DNA of 13,746 nt from Actinomycetota bacterium (GTDB lineage Bacteria; Actinomycetota; Humimicrobiia; Humimicrobiales; Humimicrobiaceae): NCBI GenBank assembly GCA_018399435.1, contig JAGYOJ010000016.1, positions 1 to 13,746 of the forward strand, in the 5' to 3' direction. A program made the translations under genes and the position numbers. Shown here one piece after another: positions 1-5,269 of the stretch. A model generated the notes under the pieces. That model was not told the origin of the DNA. It saw only the letters and a list, made by a program, of their open reading frames with translations, and did not search any database. Position 1 is the first letter of the stretch, and every line of letters begins with the position of its first letter.

Positions 1-466
1 TGCCTGCCAAGCCCCTTGTTCCTGTTCCCCTTATAATATTCATTAGTACTGTCTCTATATTGTCATCAGCATTATGGCCAATGGCTATCTTGTCTATTTT
101 ATGTTTGTGGCATATATCTTTTAGGATTTTTAATCTTAATTCTCTAGAACCTTTTTGAAAAGAGAGTCCCCTTTTTTTGCACCATTTCTCTGCATTTATC
201 TCTTTAGCTATTAGTTTAATGCCTTTGTTTTTGCATAGGTTCTTTACAAAAATAGCATCCTGTTTTGACTGTCCGTCTCTTGTCATATGATCCAGGTGGA
301 ATGCAGAAAGTGAAAGGCTATATTCTTTTTTTAATTTAACCAAACTATGCAGTAAAAAAACCGAGTCAGGGCCTCCTGATATAGAAATTGTTACTCTATC
401 ATTGGGTTCTAGCATATGGTAATAAGAAATTGTCTCTTTTACTTTGTCTATTAGAGTTTTTAGCAT
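1..466 (-). CDS. tilS: tRNA(Ile)-lysidine synthase, N-terminal part (cut by window edge)
   Basis: By family, TilS is a cytoplasmic PP-loop ATPase that adds lysine to C34 of the CAU-anticodon tRNA(Ile), making it read AUA. ATA is a common codon in this window. The 155 visible residues hold the N-terminal ATP-pyrophosphatase domain: SGGPDS at residues 30-35 is the PP-loop, HLDH follows at 57-60, and residues 131-149 (HNADDNIETVLMN...RGTG) match the second conserved TilS block. The C-terminal substrate-binding part lies outside the window. The ATG at 466-464 sits 3 bp after the galT stop, and I see no clear Shine-Dalgarno, so translation is probably coupled to galT. It is the last gene seen of the minus-strand block. 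The alternative, a TtcA-type tRNA thiolase, is less likely because the typical TtcA cysteine motifs are absent from the visible part. Confidence 0.9.
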   Translation of the reverse strand, partial: MLKTLIDKVKETISYYHMLEPNDRVTISISGGPDSVFLLHSLVKLKKEYSLSLSAFHLDHMTRDGQSKQDAIFVKNLCKNKGIKLIAKEINAEKWCKKRGLSFQKGSRELRLKILKDICHKHKIDKIAIGHNADDNIETVLMNIIRGTGTRGLAG

Positions 467-469
467 GAA

Positions 470-1501
470 TCAAACTTTTATTTTTAATTCTTTTAAATTT
501 TCCTTTATAAATTCTGCGGTATATTCAGGCTTTGTTATATTTATATTTACCCCAGTCCCCATTTCAAACCCTGCTTTTATGGTTAATTTTGGAATCAATT
601 CAAGATGCCAGTGAAAATATTTGCTGGTATCCATAAGAGTTGGGCTTGTATGTATATAATAATTGAAAGGCGGATTATCCAGGTTTTTATAAAAAAAATC
701 AAGCATTACTTTTAAACAATAGGCAAAAGACTTAGTTTGTTCATTTGTCATTTCTTCAAAATTATGGGCATGCCTTTTAGGCACAATCCAGGTCTCATAA
801 GGTGAGCCGGAAGCAAAAGGCTCAAAAACCAAGAAATCTTTATTTTCAAAAACCACTCTCTTATCTTCTTCCTTTTCAAATTTTAAAATATCACATATTG
901 CGCAGCTATTTTTGCTATTAAAATATGCAAGAGTTCCACTTAATTCTTTGCCCAGAACAGGCGGAATCATTGGCAAGCCAAAAAGCTGGGAATGTATATG
1001 GTCAAGCGAAGCGCCCGCTTCTTTGCCTTGGTTATGCATTATAATGATGGACTTTATCTTTTCATCCTCCCGCAAAGAGAGCATCCTATTAACATATGAG
1101 TTTATCATCACTTCTAGTTCTTTTAGCCCTAGTTCTGCAATATTACAGATATGCTTTGGTGAAATAATTATTACCTCATGGACACCAAATCCGCTCATTT
1201 TATCATAGATGCCTATTTTGGAAGTATCTAATGGTAAATTAGAAATAAGGGCAGGAAATTTATTAGGCACAACCCTTACTTGCCAGCCGCTGGTGTCAGG
1301 TTTGCGCTCTTTTATTGAATTAATTGCAAAAACTTCTTTAGGCGTCATGCTTTCATTGCCAGCACAAAATGGGCAGCTTTCTGGGCAAGTTTTAATTTTT
1401 TTATAGGAAGTACCTTTTTTAAACTTATCTGGCCTTTTTGCCCTTTCGGTAGCAATTATTACCCACTCGCCGGTAATTAAATCTTTCCTAAACTCAGGCA
1501 A
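470..1501 (-). CDS. galT: GalT-family hexose-1-phosphate uridylyltransferase (HIT superfamily)
   Basis: By family this enzyme exchanges UMP between UDP-glucose and galactose-1-phosphate through a uridylyl-histidine intermediate. At 343 aa it is full length. The N-terminus (PEFRKDLITGEWVIIA) is typical. A CPFC pair (C43, C46), H117 and H168 can supply the zinc ligands. The HIHSQ motif at 168-172 carries the expected nucleophile H170 and Q172. The second HIT half has WIVPKRH near 239-244 and HWH at 297-299. A further Cys pair (C200, C203) lies between the halves. The start is TTG at 1501-1499, supported by a strong AAGGAGG seven bases upstream; the upstream ATG in another frame stops at once. 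It lies downstream of the response regulator and 3 bp before tilS. Relatives in this subfamily include ADP-glucose phosphorylases, so in a glycogen locus the natural substrate could be ADP-glucose or another sugar nucleotide. Family is certain, substrate is not. Confidence 0.88.
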   Translation of the reverse strand: MPEFRKDLITGEWVIIATERAKRPDKFKKGTSYKKIKTCPESCPFCAGNESMTPKEVFAINSIKERKPDTSGWQVRVVPNKFPALISNLPLDTSKIGIYDKMSGFGVHEVIIISPKHICNIAELGLKELEVMINSYVNRMLSLREDEKIKSIIIMHNQGKEAGASLDHIHSQLFGLPMIPPVLGKELSGTLAYFNSKNSCAICDILKFEKEEDKRVVFENKDFLVFEPFASGSPYETWIVPKRHAHNFEEMTNEQTKSFAYCLKVMLDFFYKNLDNPPFNYYIHTSPTLMDTSKYFHWHLELIPKLTIKAGFEMGTGVNINITKPEYTAEFIKENLKELKIKV

Positions 1502-1508
1502 ATCAATA

Positions 1509-1515
1509 CCTCCTT
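1509..1515 (-). promoter_or_regulatory. Strong Shine-Dalgarno fixing the TTG start of galT
   Basis: Read on the minus strand this is AAGGAGG, a near-perfect anti-16S match, followed by a 7-base spacer and then TTG at 1501-1499. No ATG lies in the galT frame at a suitable distance, so the site decides for the TTG start. It is the best ribosome binding site in the minus-strand block. Confidence 0.8.
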
Positions 1516-1531
1516 TCCATATTAAACTGGT

Positions 1532-1559
1532 ATTATATTCTTTTATAATATAAATGCAA
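1532..1559 (-). promoter_or_regulatory. Possible internal promoter for galT-tilS
   Basis: In the 59-bp gap between the response regulator and galT, the minus strand reads TTGCAT (1559-1554), a 16-bp spacer, then a perfect TATAAT (1537-1532). The -10 is consensus but the -35 matches TTGACA at only three positions, and AT-rich DNA yields TATAAT often. A start near 1525 would leave a leader of about 25 bases containing the AAGGAGG site. This would allow galT and tilS to be expressed apart from glgA and the kinase. Weak evidence; inference from sequence only. Confidence 0.33.
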
Positions 1560-1560
1560 A

Positions 1561-1911
1561 TTAGCTAATTAGAGCCTTTATTTTTTCTTTTAATTCTTTT
1601 AAATCAGAACTTTTTACTAAATATTCATCTGCAGCCCAAGTAGAAAAATCTTGTGAATATTCTCCATAAGCAGTATATAATATGATGGGTATTTTCTTAT
1701 CAATTTTTCTTATCTTATGCATTAGCTCTATGCCATCCATGTCTTCCATCTTTATATCGATAGTTATTAAATCGGGCCCCTCTTTTACATATTGGTTAAA
1801 ACCGCATTCAGCATCTTTTGCCGTTAATACATCATAACCTTCATCAATTAATTCATCTCTGTATAAATTTCTAATATTATCTTCATCCTCTATTACTAAA
1901 ATCTTCTTCAT
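1561..1911 (-). CDS. Receiver-only response regulator (CheY/Spo0F-like)
   Basis: This 116-residue protein is a single REC domain with no DNA-binding or enzymatic output domain. The expected residues are present: the acidic cluster E8-D9-E10 for magnesium, the phospho-acceptor D52 in LITIDIKM, the switch T80 after IPIILYT, and K100 in EYLVKSS. The predicted partner is the histidine kinase encoded just upstream, whose reading frame overlaps it by 29 bp; GGAGG at 1925-1921, nine bases before the ATG, is its ribosome binding site inside the kinase gene. The lack of an output domain means it must act by protein contact or pass phosphate on in a relay, as Spo0F does. Location between glgA and galT suggests a role linked to carbon storage, which is inference. 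Domain assignment is certain; the target is unknown. Confidence 0.9.
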   Translation of the reverse strand: MKKILVIEDEDNIRNLYRDELIDEGYDVLTAKDAECGFNQYVKEGPDLITIDIKMEDMDGIELMHKIRKIDKKIPIILYTAYGEYSQDFSTWAADEYLVKSSDLKELKEKIKALIS

Positions 1912-2830
1912 TTTTTACCGCCTCCAGAGGCAACTCAATAATAAATACTGTGATATCTTCCTTGCTTTTTACATTTATAGCGCCATTGTGGTCTAGTATA
2001 ATATTCTTAGTTACTGTTAATCCTAAGCCTGTGCCTGTTTTTTTACTAGAAAAAAATGGAAGAAATATTTTTTCTAGGTCCTTGGATTCAATAATAGATC
2101 CTTTATTCTCAATTTTTATAATTACCTTCCCTTTTTTGCCTTTTTCTAAAAATATGTTTACTATATCGCCCCTATAAGAAGCTTCTATAGAATTTTTAAT
2201 GAGGTTTATAAAAGCTTGCTTTAAATGCTGGGCTGAACCATTAATAATTACCCTGCGGGGTAATGACTTGCCTATATTAATATCAATTTTAACTTCATTT
2301 TTTTCTGCATAAGAAGAAATTATGTCAACACATTCCTTTAATACATTTATTATATTAATTTTTTTAAAGTTTATTTTTTTGCTATGGCTAAAATGAAGAG
2401 TATTATCTAAAATTGCTTCTAACCTTTCTGTTTCATTTACTATAATTGAAATATTTTTAACTTTTACCTTCTGGCCGCTTAACAATTTCCTTTCTGCCCG
2501 CCTTGCATAACCGCCTATTGCAATCAGGGGATTTCTAATTTCATGTGACACCTGTGCAGCAAGTTCACCTAAATGCGCAAGTTTTTTAAAATCTTCCAAG
2601 CTTCTTTCTAACTTAATTTTTTCAGTTATGTCATCTAATATAATTATTATTCCATCAATTTTATTATTAGCATTTTTTAAAATGCTTAAATTTAAATTGC
2701 ATATTTTCTTTTCACTTGTTCCAAAACTACAGTTTACTTTTTCAAAAATTTTACTTTTTTCTTTCTTTAAAACCTTTTTTACATACCTTTTTATATTAAC
2801 ACCCTTTATTTCTAGCTTATGCTTTGCCAC
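1883..2830 (-). CDS. Sensor histidine kinase, C-terminal part (PAS end-HisKA-HATPase), split by frame change
   Basis: This frame encodes the catalytic half of a cytoplasmic histidine kinase. From the GTG at 2830, residues 1-70 look like the second half of a PAS domain, ending IIILDDITE. HisKA follows, with phospho-acceptor H96 in SHEIRNP. The HATPase domain has an N box around N213 (NLIKNSIEAS) and a G2 box TGTGLGL near 265-271. The G1 box is degenerate: IENKGSII replaces DxGxG, a variant met in other kinases. No membrane segments are seen. The 315 residues lack a PAS start; that lies in the overlapping upstream frame (3672-2812). A -1 shift would join the two into one 596-residue kinase with its phospho-histidine near 377. 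The GTG has only a weak GGGA before it, so independent initiation is possible but not convincing. Its 3' end overlaps the receiver gene, its likely partner. Confidence 0.85.
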   Translation of the reverse strand: MAKHKLEIKGVNIKRYVKKVLKKEKSKIFEKVNCSFGTSEKKICNLNLSILKNANNKIDGIIIILDDITEKIKLERSLEDFKKLAHLGELAAQVSHEIRNPLIAIGGYARRAERKLLSGQKVKVKNISIIVNETERLEAILDNTLHFSHSKKINFKKINIINVLKECVDIISSYAEKNEVKIDINIGKSLPRRVIINGSAQHLKQAFINLIKNSIEASYRGDIVNIFLEKGKKGKVIIKIENKGSIIESKDLEKIFLPFFSSKKTGTGLGLTVTKNIILDHNGAINVKSKEDITVFIIELPLEAVKNEEDFSNRG

Positions 2831-2860
2831 ATTAGATCCCGGAGGGCGCTCTTTTTCTTG
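2812..2860 (-). other. Frame-change junction inside the histidine kinase gene
   Basis: The upstream frame stays open to a TAG at 2814-2812 and the downstream frame opens just after a TAA at 2863-2861, so the switch must occur between 2860 and 2812. Read on the minus strand the stretch contains AAG AAA AAG AGC with an A5 run at 2856-2852. Adding one A, or a -1 slip on AAA AAG, gives NKKKERPPGSNVAKHK and rejoins the PAS domain. An AGGA lies about 11 bases upstream of the run. Candidate explanations are a real mutation, a sequencing indel, or -1 recoding; the sequence alone cannot choose. Confidence 0.7.
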
Positions 2861-3672
2861 TTAAACATCCTGCAGAAATAAGAGTTGCAGGCCCTTATAA
2901 GAGCCTCTTTATTAACAACACAAATCCCTATAGGAATATTTTCAACAATATTTTCATTATATTCTTTTAAATAGTTAATCTTTTCATTTACCTTAACCAG
3001 TTTTTCAATAATTTTTTTAAGGTCCTGGTAAGCATTTGCATTATCAATTGCAAGAGTAGCTTGCTGGCTAAGCATGTATAAAAAATTTATATCTTCCTGG
3101 GTTATTATTCTCTGGTTATATTTATTATCAACTATCAATATACCCACAGGATTTTTAAATGATGAAAGAGGTATGATGCAAAATCTAGGATAATCTATGT
3201 AATCCAATAATTTTTTTTCAAAATCTTCCTTTCTATATTTTCCAGAATCTAGGTCAATATTTTTAATCTCATTTTGCTTATAAGACTTTGCAACTAACTT
3301 ATCAGAGGATATAGGAATTTTAATCTCTTTTATTTTTTTATCTAATTGTGAGGGGACACTTTTGTTTCCGGTTTGCTTTTCCAGAAATTCTTCAAGAGAA
3401 TAATCTTTTTCGTTTATGTCTTCCCAGATATTTGCTGAATCTTCTGCGTTCTCTGGTCCTACTGCCATCCTGCCAGATAAGTATTTATTTTTTCTATCTA
3501 CCAAAAATAGGTGAGCCCTATTATAGCCAAAACCATTCCCGAAAGTAACTCCGGTTAGTATAAACCTCAGTACTTTATCAATATCCAGGGTTGAAGATAT
3601 ATATTTAGATATTTGATAAAGAATATTTAATTTTCTTAATACTGCCCTACCCTCTATCATGATTTTAGGCAT
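2812..3672 (-). CDS. Sensor histidine kinase, N-terminal part (GAF-coiled coil-PAS start), split by frame change
   Basis: The 286 residues carry the sensory half of the kinase. Residues 13-215 form a GAF domain (LNILYQISKYISSTLDIDKV at the start, GYNRAHLFLVD at 49-59, then GRMAVGP, and IIPLSSFKNPVGILIVDN at 166-183), with an extended insertion near 85-160. Residues 216-238 are a charged linker likely to be helical or coiled coil. A PAS domain begins at about 239 (NIVENIPIGICVVNKEALIRACN) and is cut short: the frame leaves the PAS pattern after NKKK (271-274) and ends 12 residues later. There is no signal peptide or membrane segment, so sensing is probably cytoplasmic; the ligand is unknown. 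The ATG at 3672-3670 lies 2 bp after the glgA stop without a clear ribosome site, so coupling to glgA is likely. M5 is an alternative start. On its own the product lacks any kinase domain. Confidence 0.8.
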   Translation of the reverse strand: MPKIMIEGRAVLRKLNILYQISKYISSTLDIDKVLRFILTGVTFGNGFGYNRAHLFLVDRKNKYLSGRMAVGPENAEDSANIWEDINEKDYSLEEFLEKQTGNKSVPSQLDKKIKEIKIPISSDKLVAKSYKQNEIKNIDLDSGKYRKEDFEKKLLDYIDYPRFCIIPLSSFKNPVGILIVDNKYNQRIITQEDINFLYMLSQQATLAIDNANAYQDLKKIIEKLVKVNEKINYLKEYNENIVENIPIGICVVNKEALIRACNSYFCRMFNKKKSALRDLMWQSIS

Positions 3673-3674
3673 AA

Positions 3675-5132
3675 TTAACTTGAATATAATTTTTTATATT
3701 CTCTAGCTGAATTTTTCCATGAAAAATCTTTATCCATTCCATTCTTTATGATTTTATTCCAAAGCCGGCCATTATTATAGAATTCAAGTGCTGTATCTAA
3801 TGACTTTAGCAAATCTTTGGGCGTATATTTTTTGAATTTAATGCCAGTACCGCCTGCTTCTATGTCGTCTTCTGAACCTATATTATTAATAGTATCAGAT
3901 AATCCTCCCGTATCCCTTACCGCTGGCACAGTGCCATATCTTAAGCTTATAAGTTGGCCCAAACCGCAAGGCTCGTATTTAGATGGCATTAAAAATAAAT
4001 CACTGCCGGAATAAATCCTTCTGGCCAGCCCATCATCATATAGAATATGGACACTTAACCTGCCAATATTTTCTTTCTTCAATTTTTTAAGCATTATGTG
4101 GTATTTTTCTTCTCCTGTTCCTAAAATAATTAATAGGTATCCTTTGCCAAGTATATCTTTCATGCTTTCAATTATTAAATCTATCCCCTTTTGCTCAGAC
4201 AATCTTGATATAACGCCAATTAAGGGATTATCTATATATTCTTTATTAAAATATTTATTTATTAAATAATCCTTACATTCTTTTTTGCCAGTCAGGTTAT
4301 TCAAGCTATAATTTTTTACAATCTTAGAATCTTTTTCTGGATCCCATAAAACATAGTCTATTCCATTAACTATTCCGCTTAAGTCTTTCTGCCTGGACCT
4401 TAGAACACCATCTAAATCATGACCATATTCAGGCGTGAGTATCTCTTTTGAATAACTGGGGCTAACAGTTGTGATTTTATCTGAGAAAAGTATTCCGCCT
4501 TTCATAAAATTAATCTTTCCGTAAAATTCCAACCCTCTAATATTGAAATATTTATCCCCCAATCCATTGTAATCCAGTATTTCTTTGCTAAAAATACCCT
4601 GGTAAGCTAGATTGTGTATAGTAAAAACAGTGGATGTATTCCTAAAAAAATCTTTATTTGGCAAATTATTTTTCTTTATTTCCCTGAGGTAAACAGGAAT
4701 AAGCCCGCAATGATAATCATTTAAATGAATAGTATCCACACTTAAATCAAGCTCTTCAAGGACCTCGAGTATAGCTTTTGAAAAAAAACTAAACCTTTTG
4801 CCATTATCCCTGTAATCCCCTTTTGGCGTGCCGTACAAATAATTTCTATCAAAAAAATCATCTTTTTTAATAAAATAAAAATTTATGCCGCCAATTTCAG
4901 AAACAAGCACATCAAAAAATTCTTCATTATTTTCATTCATGGATACATTTAACTTTGACTTTATTTTCTCGAATTTATGCTCTTTTTTAAAAATTGAATT
5001 ATAAAAGGGCATAGTGACAAAACATTCCACACCCACTTTTTTTAGTGCAAGTGGCAAGGCGCCTGCTACATCAGCTAAACCACCTGTTTTTGCAAATGGA
5101 ACCGCTTCTGTTGTACACATGGCTACTCTCAT
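3675..5132 (-). CDS. glgA: Glycogen synthase (GT5)
   Basis: GlgA transfers glucose from a nucleotide sugar, normally ADP-glucose in bacteria, to the non-reducing end of an alpha-1,4-glucan. At 485 aa it has the usual bacterial length. The N-terminal domain has the ADP-glucose signature KTGGLADV (from K15), the HLNDYHCGL block near 136-144 and TIHNLAYQG around H173. The C-terminal domain has the SRLSEQKG loop with R310 and K315, and SKYEPCGLGQ with catalytic-site E387, followed by VRDTGGLSDT. All residues used by the E. coli enzyme have counterparts. The ATG at 5132-5130 is preceded by an AAAAAGGGGG stretch five bases upstream, a serviceable ribosome site. It heads the minus-strand block, diverging from glgB across 137 bp. 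No glgC for making ADP-glucose lies in the window. Confidence 0.96.
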   Translation of the reverse strand: MRVAMCTTEAVPFAKTGGLADVAGALPLALKKVGVECFVTMPFYNSIFKKEHKFEKIKSKLNVSMNENNEEFFDVLVSEIGGINFYFIKKDDFFDRNYLYGTPKGDYRDNGKRFSFFSKAILEVLEELDLSVDTIHLNDYHCGLIPVYLREIKKNNLPNKDFFRNTSTVFTIHNLAYQGIFSKEILDYNGLGDKYFNIRGLEFYGKINFMKGGILFSDKITTVSPSYSKEILTPEYGHDLDGVLRSRQKDLSGIVNGIDYVLWDPEKDSKIVKNYSLNNLTGKKECKDYLINKYFNKEYIDNPLIGVISRLSEQKGIDLIIESMKDILGKGYLLIILGTGEEKYHIMLKKLKKENIGRLSVHILYDDGLARRIYSGSDLFLMPSKYEPCGLGQLISLRYGTVPAVRDTGGLSDTINNIGSEDDIEAGGTGIKFKKYTPKDLLKSLDTALEFYNNGRLWNKIIKNGMDKDFSWKNSAREYKKLYSS

Positions 5133-5165
5133 CTATTCCCCCTTTTTCTTGTTTGCCTTAATAAC

Positions 5166-5193
5166 ATATTACTCTAACTTTAAAAAATGTAAA
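5166..5193 (-). promoter_or_regulatory. Possible glgA promoter
   Basis: On the minus strand TTTACA (5193-5188; five of six bases of TTGACA) is followed by a 16-bp spacer and TAATAT (5171-5166; four of six of TATAAT). A start near 5159 would place the TAAGGCAAA motif at the very 5' end of a leader of about 26 bases. The -35 coincides with the left arm of the 5187-5213 dyad, so a bound regulator there could block it. Tentative in such AT-rich DNA. Confidence 0.35.
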
Positions 5194-5213
5194 AACTAAA
5201 AATACTTTTACAT
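5187..5213. repeat. Operator-like dyad between glgA and glgB
   Basis: ATGTAAAA (5187-5194), an 11-bp spacer, then TTTTACAT (5206-5213) form a perfect 8-bp inverted repeat. Its centre (5200) lies almost exactly midway between the two start codons. Half-sites are about 19 bp apart, near two helical turns. An 8-bp dyad of A/T-rich arms is expected by chance fairly often in a spacer this size, so this is only a candidate binding site. No regulator in the window is an obvious partner, since the response regulator has no DNA-binding domain. Confidence 0.35.
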
Positions 5214-5215
5214 AT

Positions 5216-5225
5216 ATTATATAAT
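5216..5225. promoter_or_regulatory. Palindromic -10 element (TATAAT on both strands)
   Basis: ATTATATAAT is its own reverse complement, so a perfect TATAAT exists at 5220-5225 on the plus strand and at 5221-5216 on the minus strand. The plus-strand copy is the best -10 for glgB and would give a leader of about 37 bases. I find no good -35 at 16-18 bp for either direction. Symmetric -10 elements are known to support divergent transcription in bacteria. Moderate to low confidence because the region is AT-rich. Confidence 0.4.
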
Positions 5226-5269
5226 GAATTCAGTAGGTTAAATTAAATAAGGCAAATAAATATTTTAAT

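Larger units (their letters stand above)
5152..5256. repeat. 9-bp inverted repeat in the two divergent leaders
   Basis: TTTGCCTTA at 5152-5160 and TAAGGCAAA at 5248-5256 are perfect inverse copies. Seen from each gene, both glgA and glgB carry the same sense motif TAAGGCAAA shortly before the start codon (19 bases before glgA, 13 before glgB). Extending by three bases gives TAAGGCAAANAA in both, 11 identical positions of 12. The GGC core stands out in AT-only surroundings. It could be a paired operator, a leader RNA element or chance. Confidence 0.45.
5133..5269. promoter_or_regulatory. Divergent control region between glgA and glgB
   Basis: This is the only sizeable spacer in the window and must hold the promoters of both blocks. 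It is very AT-rich. It contains a palindromic -10 (5216-5225), a possible glgA promoter (5166-5193), an inner dyad centred at 5200 and an outer 9-bp inverted repeat lying near the two start codons; each is entered separately. No riboswitch, tRNA or terminator hairpin was recognised. Confidence 0.75.

Noticed and set aside
912..1406. Two plus-strand open frames (912-1208 and 1209-1406) opposite galT
   Set aside because: They are antisense to the catalytic core of galT, and their translations show no family features.
1531..1550. Hairpin TATTATA-TTCTTT-TATAATA between the receiver gene and galT as a terminator
   Set aside because: The stem is A/T only and there is no T tract after it in the direction of transcription; the same bases read better as a -10 element.
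1883..3672. Two independent proteins, a GAF sensor and a separate kinase
   Set aside because: The PAS domain is divided across the two frames and joins cleanly by a one-base shift, so a single split gene fits better; the GTG at 2830 has only a weak ribosome site.
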